A DNA stretch of 25,800 bases from positions 1 through 25,800 of the forward strand of contig JBBRQV010000031.1 of assembly GCA_038225955.1 (NCBI GenBank), in the 5' to 3' direction. A model generated the notes under the pieces. The model saw only the letters and a list, made by a program, of their open reading frames with translations, did no database searches and had not been told where the DNA came from. Origin of the DNA: JAFDZO01 sp038225955. Its GTDB lineage: Bacteria; Bacteroidota; Ignavibacteria; Tepidaquicellales; Tepidaquicellaceae. A program made the position numbers and the translations under genes. This document shows, in pieces, positions 15,946 through 22,111 of the stretch; the first letter of the stretch is position 1, and each line of letters begins with the position of its first letter.

Positions 15946-16317
15946 TTATGCTTGCTGAGGCGGTTTGCCCGGAAGAGAAAAATATCCTGTAGAAAGATTT
16001 AAAAATTCATCTGTGAATGAATGTGATGTTATATTTTGTGTTTCGGGCAGTGAAAAATATTTTACAACAAATTCAGAAAGCTTTTCTTTTGTCTTTACAA
16101 GCTCTGCCACTGCTTTTGAGCCATCACCTTCCTGCTCAATTTTTTTATTGAGATAGCAGCATGCATTACAGCCTGCAGTCTTTTTTTCGCATACGGTTTC
16201 CGATAGAATTGCTTGATTCAATTTGAAGACCCCATAATACATTAAAACGTAATTTGTATTAAGGAAGAAGATAACGAGCATAAAGCCCGTGAATATTTTC
16301 GCAAGTTTGCTTTTCAC
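15946..16317 (-). CDS. Small membrane-anchored cysteine-motif protein (CEKK-x5-CxxCCYLNKK)
   Basis: A 123-residue protein with an N-terminal hydrophobic segment (about 8-30) that is a signal anchor or uncleaved signal. After it lies a compact motif, VCEKKTAGCNACCYLNKKI (42-60), with Cys43, Cys50, Cys53 and Cys54, followed by a charged helix and a proline-rich tail (LPGKPPQQ). From memory, Bacteroidota genomes contain small proteins with the wording 'CENK.....CxGKCYLxKKL' near metal-related outer-membrane genes; this looks like a variant. Four closely spaced cysteines outside the cytoplasm suggest metal or disulfide chemistry (inference). The start is GTG at 16317, which places the signal segment at the N-terminus. 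It is upstream of the barrel gene, with a 94-base gap that holds the tandem palindromes. Function unknown. Confidence 0.65.
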   Translation of the reverse strand: MKSKLAKIFTGFMLVIFFLNTNYVLMYYGVFKLNQAILSETVCEKKTAGCNACCYLNKKIEQEGDGSKAVAELVKTKEKLSEFVVKYFSLPETQNITSHSFTDEFLNLSTGYFSLPGKPPQQA

Positions 16318-16465
16318 AGCATTATAACCTAATAGTTTTAATCAAAGTTTTCAATACATATACTTTAGACGGAACTGAAGCGATAAATTTACGTTAAAAA
16401 CTTATTGATTTAATTTAAGGAAAAATTAAATTATTTTAACAAAATTACAATTAAATCTTTTCAAT

Positions 16466-16978
16466 ATGAAAAATATTCTTTTATTGTTAGCAGTGTTTTT
16501 GCTTTCAACCCAAATCTCTTTTGCTCAATCAACTCAATGGTTTACAATTGCATACTCATATAATAGCGGACCAGTATCGCCGGAATATCAAAAAACTTAT
16601 ACTGTAACCGTAAATCAGGATAGAAGTGCTCAGATTAGTTATCATCAAGGTATGGATAAAAGGGCTCCTCAGGTAGAATCTTTTACAGTTAGTAAGACCA
16701 ACCATAAAAAGCTTACAAGCTTGATAAAGAAAATCGGAATTCTTGATGGTACAATTCCTAACGATACGCCTGACGGAAAAATAGGCGGCTCTAATAAGAG
16801 TATAACTATTTCTTATGGCAACCCGAATCCGAACTTAGACCAGCCGACCAGACAGGCAAATTTTACTTATCAAACTTCATCTTCTGAAGATGTTAAAAGT
16901 CTTTTTGACTTAATGGATAAGATTGTTACAAAGAAAGTCTGGAAAAAATTTGAAAAGAAAGAAACCAAAGATAAATAA
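16466..16978 (+). CDS. Small exported protein of unknown function
   Basis: A 170-residue protein with a clear signal peptide, MKNILLLLAVFLLSTQISFA followed by QSTQW, so cleavage is expected after residue 20 or 21. The mature part of about 150 residues alternates strands and short loops: WFTIAYSYNSGP, KTYTVTVNQDRSAQISYHQG, VESFTVSKTNHKKLTSLIKKIGILDG, then a polar segment with GKIGGSNKSITISYGNPNP and a lysine-rich C-terminus (KKVWKKFEKKETKDK). The layout 'strand pairs, then a helix KLTSLIKKIGIL, then a short domain end' recalls small secreted beta-rich proteins common in Bacteroidota, but I recognise no named family or catalytic motif. It is a single gene, divergent from the cysteine-motif gene, and ends in a bidirectional terminator. 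Confidence 0.75.
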   Translation: MKNILLLLAVFLLSTQISFAQSTQWFTIAYSYNSGPVSPEYQKTYTVTVNQDRSAQISYHQGMDKRAPQVESFTVSKTNHKKLTSLIKKIGILDGTIPNDTPDGKIGGSNKSITISYGNPNPNLDQPTRQANFTYQTSSSEDVKSLFDLMDKIVTKKVWKKFEKKETKDK

Positions 16979-17000
16979 TTGTTAAAAATGTTTTAATAAC

Positions 17001-17035
17001 AAAAAAGGCAAAGCATTGCTTCGCCTTTTTTATTT
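17001..17035. terminator. Bidirectional terminator between the exported protein gene and purE
   Basis: AAAAAAGGC (17001-17009) pairs with GCCTTTTTT (17023-17031), and the inner AAGC (17011-17014) pairs with GCTT (17018-17021) around an ATT loop, with one A-C mismatch between. There is a T-run on each strand, so it can end both the plus-strand gene at 16978 and the minus-strand purE operon. Confidence 0.8.
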
Positions 17036-17054
17036 GTACAATTTGCGGATGTAA

Positions 17055-17552
17055 TTATTTTTTTGATGCCCTTTTGTTCTTTCCTAAAGATTCTATTCCT
17101 ATCTTCTTTTTGAAGGCAATTACTTTATTAAGAACTTTTTTATCCGAGGCACCGAGTATCTGAACAGCCAGCAGTCCGGCATTTTTCGCATTATTTATCG
17201 CAACCGTTGCAACGGGTACTCCATAGGGCATTTGCACAATCGAAAGAAGTGAATCCAATCCTTTCAGCGATTTAGTTTCTATGGGAACTCCAATCACCGG
17301 AATTGGCGAATACGCCGCAGACATTCCCGGTAAATGCGCTGCTCCGCCGGCTCCCGCTATAATAACTTTGATACCGCGCTTGTAAGCATTCTTTGAATAC
17401 GTTGCCATTAAATGCGGAGTACGATGAGCCGATGTAATTAAAATTTCATGGGGAATATCGAACTCGTTCAAAATATCTGCGGCTTGTTTCATTACGGGTA
17501 AGTCGGAATCCGAGCCCATTATAATTCCAACAAGAGCTTTGCTTTTTCTCAT
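17055..17552 (-). CDS. purE: N5-carboxyaminoimidazole ribonucleotide mutase (class I PurE)
   Basis: A 165-residue class I PurE, which converts N5-CAIR to CAIR in de novo purine synthesis. The motifs are intact: GSDSDLPVM (13-21, phosphate and ribose binding), SAHRTP (41-46, His43) and GAGGAAHLPGM (67-77, His73 in the active site), then PVIGVPI and the QMPYGVPVATVAI stretch. The length is typical. It lies 11 bases after cyaY on the same strand and is the last gene before the terminator at 17001-17031. purK is not next to it, so the N5-CAIR synthetase must be encoded elsewhere if this organism uses that route. The ATG at 17552 is well placed. Confidence 0.96.
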   Translation of the reverse strand: MRKSKALVGIIMGSDSDLPVMKQAADILNEFDIPHEILITSAHRTPHLMATYSKNAYKRGIKVIIAGAGGAAHLPGMSAAYSPIPVIGVPIETKSLKGLDSLLSIVQMPYGVPVATVAINNAKNAGLLAVQILGASDKKVLNKVIAFKKKIGIESLGKNKRASKK

Positions 17553-17563
17553 TACTTGTAAAT

Positions 17564-17866
17564 TTATTCTTCAAAAGAAGTATCTACGAATCGTGACATC
17601 ATTGTGAGAATTTCCTCACCTGATTTTGAATCGACCCATTGATTATCTTTATAATTAAAATGAAAACCTCCGTGTCTTGCTGCAAGCCATAATTGTTTTA
17701 CCGGTGCCTGCCTGCTTACAATAAGTTTGCTATCGTCAACAAGAGTGATTTTTAAAATCCCGTCGCCAAGCTCTAAATCAATATCCTCGCCGTAGGTTTC
17801 GCTTACGTAATCGTAAATTCTTTTCATCTCGTCTGTTACAAGCGTTGTATATTCCTGGTCTGTCAT
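17564..17866 (-). CDS. cyaY: Frataxin-family iron-binding protein CyaY
   Basis: A 100-residue single-domain frataxin. The pattern follows the family: an acidic N-terminal helix (residues 1-25, MTDQEYTTLVTDEMKRIYDY in part), the strand ELGDGILKITL, then LIVSRQAPVKQLWLAARHGGFHF (48-70) with the conserved RQ-P-KQLW(LA) stretch, followed by NQWVDSKSG and the final helix EEILTMMSRF. Frataxins bind iron weakly and modulate Fe-S cluster assembly by the IscS complex. The gene lies 8 bases downstream of the SpoIIE-type phosphatase and 11 bases upstream of purE, so it is probably in the same transcript. The match is clear from the core motif; its in vivo role is taken from the family. Confidence 0.88.
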   Translation of the reverse strand: MTDQEYTTLVTDEMKRIYDYVSETYGEDIDLELGDGILKITLVDDSKLIVSRQAPVKQLWLAARHGGFHFNYKDNQWVDSKSGEEILTMMSRFVDTSFEE

Positions 17867-17874
17867 ATAAAAAA

Positions 17875-19356
17875 TTAATTAAGTCTTTCTATTGCTATTA
17901 TAGTTAAATCGTCTGATTGAATTCTGTTTTGAGTGAATTTGTTTACATCGATTACTAAATCGTCAATTATTTGTTTTGTGTTCTTATCGGAGTTTGAATT
18001 AAGAAACTCCTCTATTTTGTCTATTCCATATTCATCACGTTTATCATTTTGAGCTTCATTAACTCCGTCAGTGTACATAATTAATTTATCACTCTTCTTA
18101 AAATCAATTACAACTTCTTTTGATTCATCTGCATAAATAGTATCAGCGGCGCCGAGAGTTAAACCGTGCTTCTTTAGTTTATAGATTTCGTTTGAGTCTC
18201 CTGAAATTTTATACGGAGGCAGATGTCCCGCATTATATAGAGTACACTTATCTTGTTTTATGTCTATCACAGCAAAGATAGCAGTAACAAACATTTTTCT
18301 GCTCTGTGTTTTGCGAATTACTCTGTTCAGCTTTGTAAAAATTATTTTGGGGTCATCGGTTTCTTCAAGAATTAAGTGCATACAGCTTCTTATTCCGGAG
18401 AGCAGTAGAGCACTTGCTACTCCGTGTCCCGATACATCGCATATGAACACTCCTACTTTATCATCGGATAACTTAAAGTAATCATAATAGTCCCCGCCGA
18501 CTTCTGTTGCGGGAATCGAAATTGCTGAAATTTCAATGTTGTTTACAACTGCAAATCTTTCGGGCAGCATTGAGAGCTGCATTGCCTGAGCATACTCAAG
18601 CTCTTTCCTCATTCGGATGTTATCATAGTTCTTTTTATACAGTATATCGTACTCTTTAAAATATTTTTTCTTTCTTCTATGTTCTAGAAATAATGCAAGC
18701 CCCATGAAAAGAGCTCCCGTTATAGCGGTCGGAAGATAATTACCTACGGCATTATTTTTTAATATGAAGATATCTACTAATATGGGAGGAATAAGAAAAA
18801 TAAAATTAAGGCGTAGTATATCGGTTCGATTTAAGCGGAAAACCATCAAAGCTATGCAGAAAAAAAATATAAATGGGGAAATGTCAGAATCACTGTTGCT
18901 CCCGCTAGTAGTTCCTATTCTTATATTAGTTGAGCCGCTACTATCTTTATCTATCTTTACTAGTGAATCCTTCGCTACACTTTCAGTGTTTTTTTTATTT
19001 TTTACAGTGTTCTTCTTTGAGTTAGTTACATTACCGTTTGTTAACCCTACTGCTATAAGAATAACAACATGCAAAATGAAAAACCAATAAACATACTTGT
19101 GTATATTCGTAATGTTAAAAATCTTTTTGTAAAGAATGAGTGAGCATACTAAAATAATTAAGTCAGCAAGGAGAATTGTAGCGCTCCACATAAACGAATG
19201 CTCGGCGATCGAAACTATAAACGAAATCGCAAAAAATATGATAACTCCAATTATCATACCTTTTAGTAATTTCATGTTAGACGTATCAAGAGAAAGCTGG
19301 TACGACTTTTCCTTTGGAAGTGTAAGGTATTTATCTACATCAAATAGAGAATCCAA
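17875..19356 (-). CDS. Membrane-bound PP2C/SpoIIE-type serine phosphatase (RsbU-like)
   Basis: A 493-residue protein. The N-terminal third is a membrane domain with hydrophobic segments at about 33-51, 56-76, 88-105, 160-174, 184-200 and 208-225, interrupted by a Lys/Asn/Ser-rich loop (106-158) that probably lies outside the membrane. A linker helix (228-262, rich in charged residues) leads to a C-terminal SpoIIE/PP2C domain: PERFAVVNN, EVGGDYYDY (285-293), DVSGHGVASALL (307-318), NAGHLPPY, YTDGVNEA and SDDLTIIAI. The Asp residues that bind Mn2+ are kept. Such phosphatases typically switch anti-anti-sigma or partner-switch regulators; here no anti-sigma or STAS gene is adjacent. The start is TTG at 19356, forced by an in-frame TAA at 19363-19365. 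A palindrome lies 28 bases upstream. Confidence 0.88.
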   Translation of the reverse strand: MDSLFDVDKYLTLPKEKSYQLSLDTSNMKLLKGMIIGVIIFFAISFIVSIAEHSFMWSATILLADLIILVCSLILYKKIFNITNIHKYVYWFFILHVVILIAVGLTNGNVTNSKKNTVKNKKNTESVAKDSLVKIDKDSSGSTNIRIGTTSGSNSDSDISPFIFFFCIALMVFRLNRTDILRLNFIFLIPPILVDIFILKNNAVGNYLPTAITGALFMGLALFLEHRRKKKYFKEYDILYKKNYDNIRMRKELEYAQAMQLSMLPERFAVVNNIEISAISIPATEVGGDYYDYFKLSDDKVGVFICDVSGHGVASALLLSGIRSCMHLILEETDDPKIIFTKLNRVIRKTQSRKMFVTAIFAVIDIKQDKCTLYNAGHLPPYKISGDSNEIYKLKKHGLTLGAADTIYADESKEVVIDFKKSDKLIMYTDGVNEAQNDKRDEYGIDKIEEFLNSNSDKNTKQIIDDLVIDVNKFTQNRIQSDDLTIIAIERLN

Positions 19357-19383
19357 CTTGTATTATTGAATTTTTATAGAGTA

Positions 19384-19401
19384 CGCCGGAAAATACCGGC
19401 G
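19384..19401. repeat. GC-rich perfect hairpin in the leader of the phosphatase gene
   Basis: CGCCGG (19384-19389) and CCGGCG (19396-19401) form a perfect 6-bp inverted repeat around AAAATA. It lies between the YggX-like stop at 19441 and the phosphatase TTG at 19356. There is no T-run on the minus side, so termination is not obvious; an mRNA-processing, stability or regulatory role is possible. Confidence 0.5.
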
Positions 19402-19440
19402 CTAATAAGAAATTAAAAGTAATTATCGGGAGATAAAAAA

Positions 19441-19722
19441 TTATTCTTCTGTAGGTGGAACGTATTCCTCGGGCAGCTGCATTCCTGCTCCGAAGAAGTA
19501 ATCCTGCATCTGGTCTTCAAATATTTTATCGGTTGACGGTGATGATAAATCGAGACGGTATTCATTCACAACCATTTTAAAATGCTCTAAGAACATTTTG
19601 AATGCTTCTTTTGAAACGCTTTCATAAACTTTTTCGCCGATTTCACCAATTATCGGCGGCTTTGTCAAGCCCGGTAAATCCTTATCTAATTTTACGCAAT
19701 GTACAATTCGCTCTTCAGCCAT
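19441..19722 (-). CDS. YggX-like Fe(2+)-trafficking / oxidative-damage protection protein
   Basis: A 93-residue protein that fits YggX by length and wording: a conserved cysteine near the start (VHCVKLDKDLPGL; Cys9), the PPIIGEIGEKVYESVSKEAF helix (23-42), a middle helix MFLEHFKMVVNEYRLDLSSP and the C-terminal acidic tail QLPEEYVPPTEE, compared with E. coli YggX's terminal EGYTPE. YggX is a small iron-binding protein that protects Fe-S clusters against oxidants in enterobacteria. It lies 17 bases after the 5'-nucleotidase gene and upstream of the phosphatase-cyaY-purE group. The start ATG at 19722 is clear. The family is inferred from pattern alone, so a related family cannot be fully excluded. 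Confidence 0.7.
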   Translation of the reverse strand: MAEERIVHCVKLDKDLPGLTKPPIIGEIGEKVYESVSKEAFKMFLEHFKMVVNEYRLDLSSPSTDKIFEDQMQDYFFGAGMQLPEEYVPPTEE

Positions 19723-19739
19723 ATATATTTTAATTTATT

Positions 19740-21290
19740 TTATTTTTTTGAAACATCTATAAGCCTGTTCTCAACAGTGCCTTCAATTACTTTTTGCGCA
19801 ATAACTGCGTCAATCATTACATCTCTATCAATAACATTTGTATCGGTTAAAACTATTTCTTCGCCAACATCGCCGTAATATTTCTTGAACTGCCCGCCGA
19901 GATAATTATTTGTAGAGATTGTATAAGTTTTGTTATCATCAATATCTTTTCCATCGGCAGTTTTTATTGACACAATAAAATTATCATCGCCCGCTAAAAC
20001 TTTTTTGCCGTCGTATTCAACCTTCAAGCCTGATACAATTGATAAATCGCTTGAGCCAAGCTCATCCATTTCTTTTACATAGGTGCGAAGATTATTTTTA
20101 AACATCTGCTTAACTGCTTTACCTGAAAGTTTTATTATCACAACAGTATTACCGAACGGATTTATTTCCCACATGTCGTTAATGGTTATTTCTCCCTTTG
20201 GCAAACTCTTTCTTATTCCGCCGGCATTCAAAACTGACAAGTCAGTTTTGAATTTGTTTCTCATTGCATCTGCCTGCCATTGCCCGAGATTGGATTCCTG
20301 TTTATACGAAGAGAACCAATCTTTCTTAAGAGAGCCTATAACTTTCAGTAAATCTTTCTGTATTCCGTTAACCATGTTTTCAACTTTTTGTCCTGCAGCT
20401 AAATCGAATGTGTTTGAATCTAGAACAGTTTCAATCAGTTTACCGTAACCCGAAATAACAGTATCCTTTGATACGTCAACTTTCAAATCAAGTTTACCTA
20501 AATATCTTGCGTATGAACCAGCCTGAACTATAAATACGTTATTTTTCATCGTAGGTTTAAATAAAGCCGTATGCGAGTGCGCGCCAACGATAATATCAAC
20601 ATCTTTATAAAATTTATCTGCAAGCTTTTTATCGTTGTCTAATCCAATGTGAGTTAATAGAACTATTACGTTACATTTTTCATCTTTGCAGAATTTTATT
20701 CCTTCATTTATTAATGAATCTGTATTCAGCATCTGCACATCCAGAACATTTTTCGGAACGGTAAGAGTCATTAAGTCCAAGGCTGTCAATCCAATAATAC
20801 CAAACTTTACTCCGTTAATTGTTTTTGTTACCCATGGTTTGCCGATAGTTCTATTCAGTGATTTAAGGAATACATTTGCTGAAAGCACATCGAAGTTTGC
20901 TCCCTGAAGAACAGAATCAAGATGGAGTTCGCCGTAATCAAATTCGTGATTACCAACTACAAAAGCATCAAGCCCGTAAAGATTTAATAATTCAATTTGT
21001 GATTTTCCTCTTGTTAAAGATGAAATGGGTGTTCCCTGAAAATCATCGCCGCCGTTTAAGACGAGACTATTTGCAGTTCTGTACTTGTTAAGATAGCCGA
21101 GCATAGAACCTGTTCCGCCAACGTAGTATGTTGAATCAGTGCCACTCTTTGTAACTCTATAGGGAAGATTTCTTGAGTGAAAATCGTTCCAGTGGAGAAT
21201 TGTAACGTCTTTTATATTCGGGTCGCTGTTTTCCTGTGAAAAGCAAACAGTTGAAATAAATAAAAGTACGAGTAATATTTTTTTAGTCAT
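19740..21290 (-). CDS. Exported 5'-nucleotidase/2',3'-cyclic phosphodiesterase (UshA-like)
   Basis: A 516-residue metallophosphatase with a signal peptide (MTKKILLVLLFISTVCFSQ, cleavage near CFS-Q; the Cys could alternatively suggest a lipoprotein but no true lipobox is seen). The metal-binding motifs are in order: DVTILHWNDFHSR (28-40), GGDDFQGTP, VVGNHEFDYGE, and GAHSHTAL. A C-terminal 5'-nucleotidase domain follows, with LNAGGIRKSLPKGEITINDMWEINPFGN. Such enzymes hydrolyse nucleotides, UDP-sugars or cyclic nucleotides in the periplasm or at the cell surface for phosphate and nucleoside scavenging. It heads the stretch ending at purE, which also concerns purines, but a regulatory link is only suggestive. 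A hairpin with a T-run lies just upstream of the start ATG at 21290. Confidence 0.9.
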   Translation of the reverse strand: MTKKILLVLLFISTVCFSQENSDPNIKDVTILHWNDFHSRNLPYRVTKSGTDSTYYVGGTGSMLGYLNKYRTANSLVLNGGDDFQGTPISSLTRGKSQIELLNLYGLDAFVVGNHEFDYGELHLDSVLQGANFDVLSANVFLKSLNRTIGKPWVTKTINGVKFGIIGLTALDLMTLTVPKNVLDVQMLNTDSLINEGIKFCKDEKCNVIVLLTHIGLDNDKKLADKFYKDVDIIVGAHSHTALFKPTMKNNVFIVQAGSYARYLGKLDLKVDVSKDTVISGYGKLIETVLDSNTFDLAAGQKVENMVNGIQKDLLKVIGSLKKDWFSSYKQESNLGQWQADAMRNKFKTDLSVLNAGGIRKSLPKGEITINDMWEINPFGNTVVIIKLSGKAVKQMFKNNLRTYVKEMDELGSSDLSIVSGLKVEYDGKKVLAGDDNFIVSIKTADGKDIDDNKTYTISTNNYLGGQFKKYYGDVGEEIVLTDTNVIDRDVMIDAVIAQKVIEGTVENRLIDVSKK

Positions 21291-21302
21291 TTGAATTTTA
21301 AA

Positions 21303-21328
21303 ATTAAAAAAGGGAGAACGTCTCCCTT
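21303..21328 (-). terminator. Terminator-like hairpin immediately upstream of the 5'-nucleotidase start
   Basis: AAGGGAGA (21310-21317) and TCTCCCTT (21321-21328) pair perfectly around an ACG loop; on the minus strand the stem runs into six T residues. It lies about 80 bases past the GIY-YIG stop and 13-20 bases before the nucleotidase ATG at 21290. It can act as the GIY-YIG terminator or, if transcription starts upstream of it, as an attenuator. Confidence 0.75.
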
Positions 21329-21408
21329 GAATATAGTCAATACGCCGTAAATTTTTTATAGTTCAAAATAAAAATTCAATTAATTATTTCCAAGACAGGA
21401 ATTAATTT

Positions 21409-21660
21409 TTAATTATTTTTAATTAACTGAGCAATATATTCTTTCTTGTTTCTTAATCGCTTCAGATAATTTTCGAAGCTCATGGCGCCGCCTCTATCCG
21501 GAAATTCTTTGCTCCAGACAATTTTCCAGGGACCTTTTTTATTTGTGTAGATTGTTTTTTCGTTGGCATTATGTTCCTTAAGTCGTTTTTTTAAATCGTC
21601 GGTGTGTCCTATATATATTTTACCGGAAGAAGAAGATTTTAAAATATAAGAGTAGTACAT
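21409..21660 (-). CDS. GIY-YIG nuclease-domain protein (UPF0213/YhbQ-like)
   Basis: From the ATG at 21660 this is an 83-residue single-domain protein, MYYSYILKSSSSGKIYIGHTDDL; the open frame reaches an alternative ATG at 21693 (94 residues), but the family usually begins one or two residues before the YxYIL strand, so the shorter form is preferred. The GIY-YIG motif appears as YSYIL (the GIY part) and YIGHTDDLKKRLKEHN (the YIG part with the conserved Arg), and the C-terminal half has KIVWSKEFPDRGGAMSFENYLKRL with the conserved Glu and Lys. Small proteins of this kind are common in bacteria and are predicted endonucleases or DNA-repair accessory proteins; their substrate is generally unknown. 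It is followed by the terminator-like hairpin at 21303-21328. Confidence 0.82.
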   Translation of the reverse strand: MYYSYILKSSSSGKIYIGHTDDLKKRLKEHNANEKTIYTNKKGPWKIVWSKEFPDRGGAMSFENYLKRLRNKKEYIAQLIKNN

Positions 21661-21833
21661 TTTATCCTTTGGCTTTTGACGGGATTTAATCATGAAAGCT
21701 TTTACAATTAAATCACACAGTTTATAAATGTCTCAATTATTTAAACCAATTAAATAATTTTCGAGTTTCAGGAATTCGCCTTCGCCAGAAAAGCTGATTA
21801 TTTTAGAGAACGAAGTTATGTAAAAATTATCTG

Positions 21834-21907
21834 TCGGGATGACTGGATTCGAACTAGCGATTTCCTCGTCCCGAACGAGGCGCGCTACCGAGCTGCGCCA
21901 CATCCCG
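21834..21907 (-). tRNA. tRNA-Pro(CGG)
   Basis: Reading the minus strand gives a 74-base cloverleaf: acceptor CGGGATG (21907-21901) with CATCCCG (21841-21835) and discriminator A (21834); D-arm GCGC...GCGC; anticodon stem CCTCG/CGAGG with loop TTCGGGA and anticodon CGG (plus positions 21871-21873), which reads CCG as proline. C1-G72, A73 and G37 are consistent with tRNA-Pro. The variable loop is five bases (AAATC). The T-arm has the standard TTCGAAT loop, but its stem, GCTAG/CCAGT, has an A-C mismatch at 52-62 and a G-U pair at 49-65. The CCA tail is not encoded (the next bases are CAG). Confidence 0.95.
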
Positions 21908-21924
21908 ATTCCAACCGGGATGTG
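21899..21924. repeat. Perfect 9-bp inverted repeat joining the tRNA-Pro 5' end to its leader
   Basis: CACATCCCG (21899-21907) and CGGGATGTG (21916-21924) form a perfect inverted repeat with an eight-base loop. On the minus strand the leader arm precedes the tRNA and is complementary to tRNA bases 1-9, that is the acceptor 5' strand and U8-G9, so a nascent transcript could fold a leader hairpin that hides the acceptor strand. No T-run follows on the plus strand, so it is not a terminator. Confidence 0.8.
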
Positions 21925-22111
21925 CAAAAATCTCAGGCTGCACTACCCCGAAAGCATATAATATATTTATAATATTACTTCTTTAAAATCCATAATTCAG
22001 GTTATTTTTCACAGGATATAGCCTTGAATATCGAATACCATTATAGTAATTTTATTCATGCAATTCATTTCTTCATTAAATATTTATTAATTAATTTCTT
22101 AATCTACCTTA

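Noticed and set aside
16412..16432. AATTTAA-N7-TTAAATT inverted repeat in the divergent intergenic region
   Set aside because: Composed only of A and T in an AT-rich spacer, so likely a chance palindrome; no second copy nearby.
17001..17035. Palindrome considered as a regulatory site
   Set aside because: Its A-run and T-run on both sides and the position between convergent genes make it a standard bidirectional terminator.
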